From Desulfurobacteriaceae bacterium (GTDB lineage: Bacteria > Aquificota > Aquificia > Desulfurobacteriales > Desulfurobacteriaceae): a stretch of 45,240 nt of DNA. A program made the position numbers and the translations under genes. Location of the stretch: the NCBI GenBank assembly GCA_027063785.1, contig JAMORC010000010.1:1-45240 (forward strand), given 5' to 3'. The notes beneath the pieces are model-generated. The model was given only the letters and a program-made list of their open reading frames with translations. It was not told the origin of the DNA and did no database searches. Below are positions 24,009 through 33,415 of the stretch, piece by piece. Numbering within the stretch: the first letter of the stretch is position 1; each line of letters opens with the position of its first letter.

Positions 24009-25319
24009 TTAAAGCCTCCAGAGGAGGCAGTCTTTAAATTTTTCTCTGTCGTAAATTCCTTTGACATCAACTATTATAGGTCTTGAGACTGAGATTCTTT
24101 TAAAGAATTCGGGTTGGAGCCTCTTGAACGGATCGTGTTTAACAGCTACGATAACAGCGTCGTATGGCTGTTCATCTTCCGGCTTATTGAGCAGTTTTAT
24201 TCCGTATTCTCTTTCTACTTCTTCCGAGTCTGCAAAAGGATCATAAATAAAAGGCTTTACTCCGTATGAAACGAGTTCCTCGTATATATCAACAACCCTT
24301 GTGTTTCTTATGTCCCGTATGTTTTCTTTGAATGTAAGCCCCATTATCAGGACTTTTGAGTTAAGTACCTGCTTTCCCTCTTTTATCATTAACTTTACCG
24401 TGTTTTCTGCGACAAACTTCCCCATAGAATCGTTAATCCTTCTACCTGCCAGTATCACTTCTGGATGGTAGCCGAGTTCCTGAGCTTTGAAAGTTAGATA
24501 ATAAGGGTCAACTCCTATGCAGTGTCCCCCTACCAATCCCGGTTCAAACTTAAGGAAGTTCCACTTTGTTCCCGCTGCCTCAAGCACATCTCTCGTATCT
24601 ATTCCCATCTTATGGAATATCAGGGCAAGTTCATTCATAAGGGCTATGTTCAAATCCCTCTGGGTGTTTTCTATCACCTTTGCCGCTTCTGCCGTCTTTA
24701 TATCGGGAGCTTCATGAACTCCCGCCTCAATAACCGAGCCGTAAACAGCCGAAAGGAGCTTCAAAGTCTCCTCATCACAACCGGCAACCACTTTTACTAT
24801 TTTCTCTATTGTGTGTTTTTTGTCCCCGGGATTAACCCTTTCGGGGGAATATCCTACCTTGAACTCTTCCATATATTTTAGCCCCGATTCTTCTTGAAGA
24901 ATGGGAACGCATATTTCCTCTGTGACTCCCGGATAAACGGTCGACTCGTAAACAACGGTCGTGCCCGGTTTCATTACCCTGGCAACAGTTCTCGTTGCCG
25001 CCTTTACCGGCCTTAAATCGGGGATTTTGTGTTCGTCAATAGGAGTGGGAACTGTAACTATTATGAGTTTGCACTCCGAAAGCTTTTCCGGAGACGCCGT
25101 ATACTCTACTTCCCTTTCCTTTAAAACTTGGGCGTCAACCTCTCCCGTCCTGTCAAAACCTGACTTGAGTTCACTGATTCTTTTACTGTCGATGTCAAAT
25201 CCCACCACATTAAACTCTTTGGCAAGAAGGACGGCAAGGGGAAGTCCTACATAACCGAGCCCTACAACTCCGATTTTTTCTCTTCCTTCCTTAAAGTCCT
25301 CGAAAGTCGGAAATATCAT
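24009..25319 (-). CDS. Nucleotide-sugar dehydrogenase (UDP-HexNAc 6-dehydrogenase, WbpA/TviB-like)
   Basis: A 436-residue NAD-dependent enzyme that oxidises a UDP-sugar at C6 to the uronic acid. Seen: N-terminal Rossmann motif GVVGLGYVGLPLA, VTVPTPIDEH, the hinge with AEAAKVIENTQRDLNIALMN (two blocks), the catalytic-Cys loop GGHCIGVDPYYLT and C-terminal GLTFKENIRDIRNTRVVDI. The GLVGGHCIGVDPYYL form and the RDLNIALMNE form are closer to the N-acetyl-hexosamine dehydrogenases (WbpA, TviB) than to UDP-glucose dehydrogenase. It overlaps the next gene by 4 nt and ends the minus-strand part of the polysaccharide cluster. Confidence 0.9.
   Translation of the reverse strand: MIFPTFEDFKEGREKIGVVGLGYVGLPLAVLLAKEFNVVGFDIDSKRISELKSGFDRTGEVDAQVLKEREVEYTASPEKLSECKLIIVTVPTPIDEHKIPDLRPVKAATRTVARVMKPGTTVVYESTVYPGVTEEICVPILQEESGLKYMEEFKVGYSPERVNPGDKKHTIEKIVKVVAGCDEETLKLLSAVYGSVIEAGVHEAPDIKTAEAAKVIENTQRDLNIALMNELALIFHKMGIDTRDVLEAAGTKWNFLKFEPGLVGGHCIGVDPYYLTFKAQELGYHPEVILAGRRINDSMGKFVAENTVKLMIKEGKQVLNSKVLIMGLTFKENIRDIRNTRVVDIYEELVSYGVKPFIYDPFADSEEVEREYGIKLLNKPEDEQPYDAVIVAVKHDPFKRLQPEFFKRISVSRPIIVDVKGIYDREKFKDCLLWRL
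24014..24028 (-). terminator. Hairpin spanning the dehydrogenase stop region
   Basis: GCCTCC (24014-24019) and GGAGGC (24023-24028) form a perfect 6-bp stem with a 3-nt loop, just inside the stop codon of the dehydrogenase gene. TTTAAG follows on the minus strand, then further AT-rich sequence. It is a plausible but weak intrinsic terminator for the polysaccharide operon. Confidence 0.4.
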
Positions 25320-26389
25320 TCCAAAAGCTCCTCGTAGAAGTTTATTGTCTCTTTTGCGACTCTATTTATATCAAATCTTTCTGCCGTTTTTCTCGCCTCT
25401 TTCTTCATTCTTTCATTATGAAGGTTTTCTATTCCCCTCAAAATTCCTTTAAAAAGACTTTCAACATCTCCCGGCCTTACTGCTATGCCGTTGATTCCGT
25501 CCTTCAAGTAACTTTTTATTCCTCCGGTGTAAGAAGCTACAACTACTTTCTCCATAGCCATTGCTTGAAGGAGAGAACCAGCGATTCCTTCGTTAAGGGA
25601 CGGAAAAACAAACAGATCTGCTGCCTTTAAAATTTCCGGAACATCCCTGCGAAATCCCAAGGTGTAAATTTTTCCCTTGAGTCCGAATTTCTCTATAAGT
25701 TCTTGAGCTTCTCGGGATTCCGTATCTCTGCCGACTAAAAGGAGGTTCGCATCCACTTTGGAATCGAAGAGCTTCTTAAAAGCCGGTATCAAAACATGGT
25801 GTCCTTTGACTTCTGAAAAATTCCCCACGTTTACAATGAGTAATTTTCCTTCCGGAATTCCAAGCTCTTTCCTCACTTTTGATTTAATGCCGGGAGAAAA
25901 TCGATTAAGCTCGACGCCAGAAGGGATAAAGCGAACTTTTTTCCCCACAAAAGGCTTTCTTTTTAATAAATTCTCAATCTCCGGAGATACCGCTATAATC
26001 CCGTCAGTCCACAAGTTGTACTTGGTAAGCAGAGAAACCGTGGAAACAGGATAGGGAACTCTCCTTGAATAGACTATTACCGGTTTTCTTTTTGCAAAAG
26101 GAACTGCACTCCATACAAACCAGTGAGCTTTCGATATGTGAGTATTTACCACGTCATATTCTTCAATTATCCCGGCAAGCCTTCGGGCTTCCCTTAAACT
26201 GAACTTTTTGGTATTTGGAAAGTAACGAACTCTGATGTTCAATTTTTTTGCTCTCTTCTCAAGTTCTGTTCCGGGAAGGGCCAGTATATCAGTCTCGTGT
26301 CCCAGCTTGTTCATATAAAAAGCTAATAAAAGCGCTTGTTCAGTTCCGCCGCTCCAGCCTCTTGCAGTAGTTGCTTGTAAAATCTTCAT
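25316..26389 (-). CDS. Glycosyltransferase family 4
   Basis: A 357-residue GT-B enzyme: an N-terminal acceptor domain with GWSGGTEQALLLAFYM and a C-terminal donor-binding domain with VNVGNFSEVKGHHVLIPAF, then LFVFPSLNEGIAGSLLQAMA (E-x7-E-type motif). GT4 enzymes transfer sugars from nucleotide donors with retention. It overlaps the dehydrogenase by 4 nt and the ArnT-like gene by 4 nt, so it belongs to the same operon. Acceptor and sugar cannot be told from sequence. Confidence 0.9.
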   Translation of the reverse strand: MKILQATTARGWSGGTEQALLLAFYMNKLGHETDILALPGTELEKRAKKLNIRVRYFPNTKKFSLREARRLAGIIEEYDVVNTHISKAHWFVWSAVPFAKRKPVIVYSRRVPYPVSTVSLLTKYNLWTDGIIAVSPEIENLLKRKPFVGKKVRFIPSGVELNRFSPGIKSKVRKELGIPEGKLLIVNVGNFSEVKGHHVLIPAFKKLFDSKVDANLLLVGRDTESREAQELIEKFGLKGKIYTLGFRRDVPEILKAADLFVFPSLNEGIAGSLLQAMAMEKVVVASYTGGIKSYLKDGINGIAVRPGDVESLFKGILRGIENLHNERMKKEARKTAERFDINRVAKETINFYEELLE

Positions 26390-27726
26390 CTTTCTATTTT
26401 CCTGAATATACAGTATTTGTCGTATTTAATTAGAACATCTTTGCGGTCATTACACCTGCCTAAAAGAAACTTCGGATTTTCTACGTCAAGTTCATCAAAA
26501 TAAAAAAGTAAAGCATAGGCTTTTAACCTGTCTATGCTTTTATCTATTCCTAGGTGCTGAAAATTCTTTAAACCCACTTCTACAATGGGACGTATGTCTT
26601 TCAATTTATCCTTATGGAAAGTGCACGGACAGCTTAAAGCCACCAGGCAATAAAGAGTGCTGATAGATAAAGAATAGAAAATGCTCCACTTGAAAAATTT
26701 GCCTTTGCTGGCGGTATTTGCGACGAAAAAGGCAAGAAAGGGATACAAGTAATAAGAATATCTCGTAAATTTAAGAGACACGAAATGAAGTGGAATATAA
26801 GTAATTAAAAACATAGTTAAGAAGGAAAGCCATAAACGCTTATTTTTGATATTAAATAAAATTTCCTTTCTGAGGATTTTATAAAGACCAATCAGTAAAA
26901 AGACATTCCAAATCCAAAAGTGCTTTAGTATTATTCTTTCGTAGAAATAAAACGGTCGTGGAGTTCCTTCATTAAGGATGCCGGTAAACCTACCGAGTAT
27001 CTGGTTTCCAAAGAATTCCGATAAAAACTGTGGATATCTTTGCCACATGTATAGTAGATAAGTTCCGAAAATTATTAGTCCGAAGACTAAAGCAGCTAAA
27101 GCGTATTTAAAACTTTTAAAATCCTTTGTTAGAAGTGAAGTTATTAAAACTGCTGTTACTCCCAAAAGAGAAAATGGCCCTTTAGTTAAAAGTCCGGCTC
27201 CTATCAGAAAACCTAATGCGATTCCTTTAACAAGGCTCGGTTTTTGTAGTAAGACTATTGAAGTTAAATTTACAAAAAGTAAAAAACTTTCAAACCTGAC
27301 GGTGGTAGAAATTCTGATAACTTCGAAGTTAATTATAAAAGCAAGGGAAGTTAAAAGGGCTATTCTGTTGCTTTTTGATATGTCTTTGGAAATTTTGAAA
27401 AGTAAAAGGGTATCTAATATTGCAAAAATTGCAGACGGCAATCTCGCTGAAAACTCATTTACACCAAAAATTTTGAAGAAAAATGCTATAATCCAGAAAA
27501 AGAAAGGCGGTTTTTTATAGTATTCATCTATAACAAGGGAAGGAGTAAGATATTCTCCTGATTTGAGCATAGTCTTTGCTATTAACCCGTACTTTGCAGC
27601 ATCTCCGCTCAAAGAAGGTTCGTAAAGTCTTGACAGGAAAAATACGGTTGAAATTAAAAAAATACCTAAAGCTATGTATTTTTCGTCAGTTTGCTCTATG
27701 CTGTTGATTAACTTTCTTAGTGGCAT
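26386..27726 (-). CDS. ArnT/PMT-like polytopic glycosyltransferase (GT83/GT39 superfamily)
   Basis: A 446-residue integral membrane protein with about 10-12 hydrophobic segments. The first periplasmic loop contains LYEPSLSGDAAKYGLIAK and YYKKPPFFFWIIAFFFKIFG, the D-x-x and K-P-P-x-x-x-W features of the ArnT/PMT_2 family, which use polyprenyl-phosphate sugars to modify lipid A or proteins. I prefer ATG 27726 (AAGGG six bases upstream) over the TTG two codons earlier. It is divergent from the GT9 gene, with 53 bp between. A lipid A or O-chain modification role is likely but inferred. Confidence 0.83.
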   Translation of the reverse strand: MPLRKLINSIEQTDEKYIALGIFLISTVFFLSRLYEPSLSGDAAKYGLIAKTMLKSGEYLTPSLVIDEYYKKPPFFFWIIAFFFKIFGVNEFSARLPSAIFAILDTLLLFKISKDISKSNRIALLTSLAFIINFEVIRISTTVRFESFLLFVNLTSIVLLQKPSLVKGIALGFLIGAGLLTKGPFSLLGVTAVLITSLLTKDFKSFKYALAALVFGLIIFGTYLLYMWQRYPQFLSEFFGNQILGRFTGILNEGTPRPFYFYERIILKHFWIWNVFLLIGLYKILRKEILFNIKNKRLWLSFLTMFLITYIPLHFVSLKFTRYSYYLYPFLAFFVANTASKGKFFKWSIFYSLSISTLYCLVALSCPCTFHKDKLKDIRPIVEVGLKNFQHLGIDKSIDRLKAYALLFYFDELDVENPKFLLGRCNDRKDVLIKYDKYCIFRKIER

Positions 27727-27779
27727 ACCCAACCCTTTCGCCTAAATTTGCAAAGTAAATTTACCAAAGGGGAGAAAAG

Positions 27780-28703
27780 TTGAAAGTCCTCATAGTTCAA
27801 TTAAGGCAGCTCGGAGATGTTCTCCTTTCTGCACCACTGGCAAAGGCGCTAAAGGACAGCCTCCCTTCCGTTGAAGTACATTTCTTAACATCTCCTTTAG
27901 GGAAAGAAATACTGCTCGGTAATCCGTATATAGATGAAATTCTTGTTCTAAAAGATGGAATCAAAGGAGAATTAGAAATAATTTTTAACGTTTTAAAGAA
28001 TCGTTATGATGTTGTTGTCGATGTTCAGAGAACGGGTAGGTCAAAAAGAATAACATTTTTATCGGGAGCAAAGAGGCGAATAGCTTTCAGAAAAAAAGGA
28101 AATGAGCCTTTTTATAATGAACTTGTTAATTGGGAAAATAGAGACTATACCGTTTGGGAGAGACTGCTTTTGATAGAACAAATAGTTGGAAAAATCAATT
28201 ATCGAGATTATTTGCCGGAAGTCTATTTTGAATTTGAAAGTGTTCAGCTTATGGAGCTTCTTTCTGATAAACCCTATGTTTTATTTGTTCCTACGGCAAG
28301 GAAGGTCGAGAAGATATGGCCTATAGAAAATGTTGCTGCTTTAATTAACTGGTTAAGGTCCAAGGATATTCTTTCCGTAGTTTGCTATGCTCCCGGAGAA
28401 GAGAAAATAATAGAAAAACTTAAATCTGAAGCCGAGTTTTATTGTCCGGAAAAGCCTTTGAGATTTTCTCAGCTTTCAGCGTTGATGAAGAATTCTTTGT
28501 TTTTTCTGGGGAATAACTCTTTTGCTTCACACCTGTCCGTTGCTTTAAAGAAAAAAACTGTTGTGATTGACAAAAAGAAATCAGGATGGTTCCCGCCTGT
28601 GGATTGGGTAGTAGAGATTCACAATAACGGAAATTTTCCGGATTTTGAGCAAGTAAAATCCGAGGTAGAAAAATTATTGAAATCTAATCCTAATTTAGTT
28701 TGA
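27780..28703 (+). CDS. Heptosyltransferase-like GT9 enzyme
   Basis: This 307-residue protein begins with KVLIVQLRQLGDVLLSAPLA, the GT9 N-terminal signature, followed by YDVVVDVQRTGRS and a C-terminal donor domain with KPYVLFVPTARKVEKIWPIE and LFFLGNNSFASHLSVAL, where LPS heptosyltransferases have a D-S-G-x-x-H. Here the Asp is Asn and the His is kept. GT9 enzymes add heptoses to the LPS inner core. The start is TTG 27780 after GGGGAG. It converges on, and overlaps by 14 nt, the MsbA-like gene. Confidence 0.85.
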   Translation: MKVLIVQLRQLGDVLLSAPLAKALKDSLPSVEVHFLTSPLGKEILLGNPYIDEILVLKDGIKGELEIIFNVLKNRYDVVVDVQRTGRSKRITFLSGAKRRIAFRKKGNEPFYNELVNWENRDYTVWERLLLIEQIVGKINYRDYLPEVYFEFESVQLMELLSDKPYVLFVPTARKVEKIWPIENVAALINWLRSKDILSVVCYAPGEEKIIEKLKSEAEFYCPEKPLRFSQLSALMKNSLFFLGNNSFASHLSVALKKKTVVIDKKKSGWFPPVDWVVEIHNNGNFPDFEQVKSEVEKLLKSNPNLV

Positions 28704-30420
28704 ATTGGGCATCGCATAGGTGTCGATATTGGGCAAGACTTTTGTAAAGTTCGTTGTGTTTACCTTTGCCTTTTACTCTTCCGTCTTCCAGAAAAATTAT
28801 TTCGTCACTATTTATTATGGTGGAGAGTCTGTGAGCTATTGCTATCATTATTCTATTTTTGAAAATAGCATCTAATGCTTCCTGAACTCTTTTTTCTGTT
28901 TCAGAGTCTAAGGCACTCGTTGCCTCGTCCAGAATAAGAACGTCGGGGTTTTTCAGGATTGCTCTTGCTATTGCAATTCTTTGCCTCTGTCCTCCGGAAA
29001 GTTGAATTCCCCCTTCACCAATAAGGGTGTTGTAGCCTTCGGGAAGGGAGATTATAAAGTCGTGGATTGCAGCTAATTTTGCGGCTTCCATTATTTCCTC
29101 GTAGGATGCTTCCGGATTTCCTACTGCTATGTTTTCAAGCAGTGTTCCTTTAAACAGGACAATTTCCTGGCTTACTACTCCGATTTTTTTCCTTAGGTCG
29201 GCTAACTTAAAGTTCCTTATATCTGAACCGTTTATTTCAATTTTACCCTCTGTTGGATCGTAGAACCTGGGTATTAAACTTACCAGAGTGCTCTTTCCGC
29301 TTCCCGTTTTACCGACAATTGCGTATTTCTTTCCTTTGGTAAATTCAAGATTTATTCCCTCCAATATGATTCTTTTTGTTCCCGGATATATAAACCTGAC
29401 GTTTCTGAAGGTTATTTGTTTTATCGGTTCTTTAAGATTTTCTTTTCCGTCCTTTAGCTGATACTCATCTGGTTCATCAAGAAGTTTTTTTATCCTTTCG
29501 GCCACTGCTATTGATTGTTGTATTTTATTGTAGTTTTGTCCTAATTTCCTTATGGGTTCATAAGCCATTATTAAAGCTATTATGAAAGAAAAAAAAGCGC
29601 CCGGTGATAATTCATCATTCAGTATCTTCCTTCCGCCGTAGAAAATTAGAAATCCTACAACCAGTGCTCCTGTTAGTTCTACTATAGGCGGATATATTCC
29701 TTCGATTTTTTTGATTTTCATAAACTCTCTTACATACTTGTTGTTGTCCTCTTTAAAGAGCTTTGTGAGTTTCCTTTCCAGAAGGAAAAGTTTAATTTCT
29801 CGTATATTTTTTATGCTTTCGAAGAGATGTCCTGTTACGTTTGCAAGTCTGTCCTGCGTTCTATTTGTATATTTTTTTATTCTTTTCCCGATTTTTGAAA
29901 TGATATATCCTATAAGCGGAAGGGCTGTAAAGCCGATAACGGCCAGTTTGAAATCCTGATAGAAAACAACTCCGATAAGGCCTACGGCAGTTAGCAGATT
30001 TCTCAAGAACGTTGCGATTTGGCGCGTTGTAAAATCCTGGAGTATGGCGGTATCGTTAATGATTCTGGAGATAAAGGTTCCCGGAGATTCTTTTAAAAAC
30101 CTTTCTATAGAAAGCTTAATCGTTTTTTCATAAAGATCGTTTCTCAGAAGCGCTATGACTCTCTGGCCGATGTAGGACATTGTGTAATAGTTTATGAAGA
30201 AAACTATTCCCTTTAAGAATACCAGTCCGAAGAGTATAAAGGGAATTAGCCGAATCATTTTCTCATTTTTAGTTACAAAGACTGTATTAACGATTACCTT
30301 TACGAAGTATGCGAGAAATGAAGTAATTCCGGCGTTAAGTAGTAGGGTTATGATGGATAGGATAACCAGTATTTCCATTCCTTTAAGATAACTGAAAATC
30401 CACCAGGGAAACCGCTTCAT
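28690..30420 (-). CDS. MsbA-like lipid A / polysaccharide ABC exporter
   Basis: A 576-residue half-transporter with six transmembrane helices in the first 330 residues and an ATPase domain with Walker A GKTGSGKST, Q-loop VVSQEIVLFKG, signature LSGGQRQR, Walker B VLILDEATSALDS and the H-loop IAHRLST. ATG 30420 (start MKRFPWWIF, with TAGGAGAG upstream) is chosen; the longer frame starting at 30465 overlaps the deacetylase gene and is not protein-like. Context among LPS genes points to lipid-linked core or lipid A flipping. Drug export is an alternative for this family. Confidence 0.9.
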   Translation of the reverse strand: MKRFPWWIFSYLKGMEILVILSIITLLLNAGITSFLAYFVKVIVNTVFVTKNEKMIRLIPFILFGLVFLKGIVFFINYYTMSYIGQRVIALLRNDLYEKTIKLSIERFLKESPGTFISRIINDTAILQDFTTRQIATFLRNLLTAVGLIGVVFYQDFKLAVIGFTALPLIGYIISKIGKRIKKYTNRTQDRLANVTGHLFESIKNIREIKLFLLERKLTKLFKEDNNKYVREFMKIKKIEGIYPPIVELTGALVVGFLIFYGGRKILNDELSPGAFFSFIIALIMAYEPIRKLGQNYNKIQQSIAVAERIKKLLDEPDEYQLKDGKENLKEPIKQITFRNVRFIYPGTKRIILEGINLEFTKGKKYAIVGKTGSGKSTLVSLIPRFYDPTEGKIEINGSDIRNFKLADLRKKIGVVSQEIVLFKGTLLENIAVGNPEASYEEIMEAAKLAAIHDFIISLPEGYNTLIGEGGIQLSGGQRQRIAIARAILKNPDVLILDEATSALDSETEKRVQEALDAIFKNRIMIAIAHRLSTIINSDEIIFLEDGRVKGKGKHNELYKSLAQYRHLCDAQFKLN

Positions 30421-30428
30421 TTTCTCTC

Positions 30429-31208
30429 CTAAAGTGCATAGATTATGGAGCGTGTTACGAACCAAAACATATTTTTCTTTTCACTAACGCTAAGGCGTTT
30501 GATTTTACAGTCTTTTCTTCTGTTCCATCCTCTTTCTGTCGTGAAGCAATATTTATAGCCTGTAGCTTTTGCAATTTCTATTAGATTGTCGTTGTAAATT
30601 CCCCATGGAAATGCAATTGAGTTTACAGATTTGCCGAGTTTTTTTTCTATTATTTCCTTTGACTCTTTCAGTTCTCTTTCCGCTTCCTCATAATTTGTTA
30701 CCAGTATGCTTGTGAGTTCTGTTCCTTCTTTTACTTTTGCCCGTTCCTCTTCGGTTAAAGAACAAATTCTCCAATCCCCTTTTTTGTAGGGATGGCCTTT
30801 GCCGATTGAAGCCCTGTGAGTTAAACCGTGAGATTGAACATCTACAATATCAGAGACTGCTTTTAATTCTCCCCAGGATAAGAAGGCAGAATTATCATTC
30901 TTTAAAAATGAATTGCAGAAAGCAGTAGATGTGCTGATTCTTGTCAACTCAGCATTATACCTTATATCTTCGCTGTTTAAAATTCTTTCAGGAGAAATAA
31001 AAATAACTGCATTAAGTTCGAATTCTTTTAAAATAGGGTAAGCATAAAAGAAAAAATCGTAAAATCCATCATCGAATGTTATAAGAAATTGATCTTTAGA
31101 TAACAATCTCTTTAAGATTTTAATCTGCTTTTTGAAGACTTCTGGTTTTATGCCAAAATTTGGGTTAATTCTATGGTATAGTAGGACGAGCTTAGGTTTG
31201 AAAATCAT
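30429..31208 (-). CDS. NodB-type polysaccharide deacetylase
   Basis: A 259-residue carbohydrate esterase family 4 protein: LVLLYHRINP at the N-terminus, FLITFDDGFYDF (catalytic Asp pair T-F-D-D-G), VDVQSHGLTHRAS (metal-binding H-x3-H), and SIAFPWGIYNDN. CE4 enzymes remove N- or O-acetyl groups from glycans. No signal peptide is seen, so it probably acts in the cytosol on a lipid-linked sugar. The ATG overlaps the stop of the upstream GT4 gene by 4 nt, and the gene lies 8 bp before the MsbA-like start. Confidence 0.9.
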   Translation of the reverse strand: MIFKPKLVLLYHRINPNFGIKPEVFKKQIKILKRLLSKDQFLITFDDGFYDFFFYAYPILKEFELNAVIFISPERILNSEDIRYNAELTRISTSTAFCNSFLKNDNSAFLSWGELKAVSDIVDVQSHGLTHRASIGKGHPYKKGDWRICSLTEEERAKVKEGTELTSILVTNYEEAERELKESKEIIEKKLGKSVNSIAFPWGIYNDNLIEIAKATGYKYCFTTERGWNRRKDCKIKRLSVSEKKNMFWFVTRSIIYAL

Positions 31209-32296
31209 AAAGTTTTCTCCATTAAAAGTTTTTCGTAGAGTAGTAGTAGTTTATCTACATAGCTTTCAATTGAATATTTTTCTGCAATTCTTTGGGCTTT
31301 TTTAGCCATTTCTATATAAAAATTTTCATTTTTGAATAGTTTTTCAATGGCCATTGCAATTTTTTGGGGTTCTATTGGCGAAATTATACTACATTCTGAA
31401 GCGATTTCTTTCGAGGGAACGTTAGGGGAAATAATTGCCGGTAATCCTATATACATTGCCTCTAGGTGAGCTATTCCGAATCCCTCATATGAAGAGGGTA
31501 ATAAAAAGATCCCGGCTTTTGTTAAGAATTTGCCTACGTTTTTCTGGTATCCTAAAAATTTAATACTATCCTTTAAGTTAAGCTCTGAAGTTAATTTTTC
31601 CAAGTTTGTTCTTTCTTTTCCTTCTCCTACAATCCAGAGATGGCTTTGATGCCATTTTTTTCGGAGAATGGCTAAAGCTTTTATCAAAATATCAATGTTC
31701 TTTTGAGGGAACAGTCTTCCCACGAAAATAAGTTTAAATCTGTCTTTACCGTTGATTTTGCTTTTCCTGTAGGGCTTAAGTTTTTCAAAGTTCACGCCGT
31801 TATATAAAATTATATTTTCTCTTTTTGAAATGTTGTGATATTTATTAACATAGTTTTTAACAGCTACTGAAACGGATATAAATGTATCAGTTCTAAAGGA
31901 TAGAATTCTGTTAAAAATTCTTCTTTCAAATCTTTTTTCCTTTTTTATGTTATGTATATGCGTTACAACTTTAACCGGTAGACCAATACTTGCTATTCTT
32001 CCAAAGTAATCGCCGCTAAACTGCATAGTGTGAACGATATCTGGCCGATATTCTTGGATTAGTTTTCTTAATTTTAAAGCCGTTTTAAGCTTATATGTTT
32101 TAATATCTTTTTTTGATCTTCCCAGATTGATTACAGGCAAGCCGGACTCAAGGAATTCTCTTACCTTTTCGCCTTCTCCTGATAGGTTAACGATTTTATG
32201 GTCTATTCCTCTTTTTTTGAGTTCGACAGATATATCGAACATTAAATTTTCTATACCGCCAAACGGAAGACCGCCGAGGACGTATAGAATTTTCAA
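31205..32296 (-). CDS. Glycosyltransferase family 4 (second)
   Basis: A 363-residue GT-B enzyme: KILYVLGGLPFGGIENLMFD with the nucleotide-sugar-side G-G-x-x motif, HTMQFSGDYFGR, then RFKLIFVGRLFPQKNIDILI, and IFLLPSSYEGFGIAHLEAMY (E-G-F-G-x-x-x-x-E-A-M). It starts at TTG 32296 (GGGAGGT 5 bp upstream), 30 bp from the divergent GT4 gene. The shared short gap leaves little room for two independent promoters. AT-rich codon use, with many AAA and ATA codons, sets it apart from flanking genes and may indicate transfer. Confidence 0.9.
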   Translation of the reverse strand: MKILYVLGGLPFGGIENLMFDISVELKKRGIDHKIVNLSGEGEKVREFLESGLPVINLGRSKKDIKTYKLKTALKLRKLIQEYRPDIVHTMQFSGDYFGRIASIGLPVKVVTHIHNIKKEKRFERRIFNRILSFRTDTFISVSVAVKNYVNKYHNISKRENIILYNGVNFEKLKPYRKSKINGKDRFKLIFVGRLFPQKNIDILIKALAILRKKWHQSHLWIVGEGKERTNLEKLTSELNLKDSIKFLGYQKNVGKFLTKAGIFLLPSSYEGFGIAHLEAMYIGLPAIISPNVPSKEIASECSIISPIEPQKIAMAIEKLFKNENFYIEMAKKAQRIAEKYSIESYVDKLLLLYEKLLMEKTL

Positions 32297-32326
32297 TCAG
32301 ACCTCCCGGCAATATATTTCTCAACT

Positions 32327-33415
32327 ATGAGAGTCAGGGTAATTATAAGAAAGTTTAGTCGCTATGGCGGTGCGGAGTTTATGGCATACAGGTTTGTCAA
32401 GTTTTTACAAAAAGAAGGTTTTCTAGAAGAAGTGGTGTGCAGTTCTGTTGAAATTGAAAATAGGGATTCTTTCAAGTTAGTTAGGCTTCCTCGAGTCAGA
32501 GGGAACAGGTTTTTAAAAACTTATTTGTTTAATAAATTTGTCCAAAGATACTTAAGGGAGAGGGAAGGTGACGGGGTTATTAATTTTGCGTTCTCAAAGG
32601 TTGAAAACTGCCATGTTTACCGCAACGGAGGAGGAACACATCTTGGATTTTTAATTACTTCCATTAAGGGATATTCCGGGATTTCAAAAGTCCGAAAAGT
32701 TGTGTCAAGACTGTTTAATCCTATTAATTATTACAATCCTTATCTTGAGAAGAGAATATTTTTGTCCTCAAGGAGAATAATAGCAATTTCAACGAAAGTT
32801 AAGCAGGAAATTCTGAGATACTACAAGAACTGTCCGGAGGAAAAGATATCGGTTATTCCTAACAGTGTAGACCTCGAAAAATTCAAACCGATTGAACGCA
32901 GAAAGGATAAAAACCGGTTTGTTTTGGGTTTTGCTTCTTCCAATTTCCAACTGAAGGGTCTGCCGCACTTGATCAAAGCACTATCTTACTTACCTGTCCA
33001 CGTTGAACTTCTGGTTGCGGGGGGAAGGAATTCCCGGAAGTATAAAAAGCTTGCCGGAAAACTTGGGGTGGCCGATAGGGTTTTTTTTCTCGGGAAGGTC
33101 AGCAATATGGTCGATTTCTACTCACAAATAGACTGCCTGGTTCACCCTTCTTTTTACGATACGTTTGCTAATGTAGTTTCCGAAGCCCTGGCAGTTCATA
33201 GGCCGGTAATCGTTTCGCTTGAAACCGGAGCAAAGGATCTTGTAGTAGAAGGAAAGAACGGTTTCATATTAAAGGCTGTAACACCTGAAGAGATAGCTTC
33301 CAAAGTGAAGTTAGCCATGAAGACGGAGTTTGACTTTTCAGTTAACCGGCTTCTGTCTGATGAAGAGGTGTTTTCCCGTTACCTTGCCGAAGCAGAGCTA
33401 AGTTTATGCCGATAA
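32327..33415 (+). CDS. Glycosyltransferase family 4 (third), WaaG-like
   Basis: A 362-residue GT-B enzyme with RVIIRKFSRYGGAEFMAYRF, NCHVYRNGGGTHLGF and, in the donor domain, FVLGFASSNFQLKGLPHLIK and DCLVHPSFYDTFANVVSEAL. The V-Y-R-N-G-G-G-T-H loop and the H-P-(x)n-Y-D-x-x-x-N-V-x-x-E-A ending are similar to the LPS core glucosyltransferase WaaG group. Its last 74 bp overlap the convergent O-antigen ligase gene. The ribosome-binding site is weak. Confidence 0.88.
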   Translation: MRVRVIIRKFSRYGGAEFMAYRFVKFLQKEGFLEEVVCSSVEIENRDSFKLVRLPRVRGNRFLKTYLFNKFVQRYLREREGDGVINFAFSKVENCHVYRNGGGTHLGFLITSIKGYSGISKVRKVVSRLFNPINYYNPYLEKRIFLSSRRIIAISTKVKQEILRYYKNCPEEKISVIPNSVDLEKFKPIERRKDKNRFVLGFASSNFQLKGLPHLIKALSYLPVHVELLVAGGRNSRKYKKLAGKLGVADRVFFLGKVSNMVDFYSQIDCLVHPSFYDTFANVVSEALAVHRPVIVSLETGAKDLVVEGKNGFILKAVTPEEIASKVKLAMKTEFDFSVNRLLSDEEVFSRYLAEAELSLCR

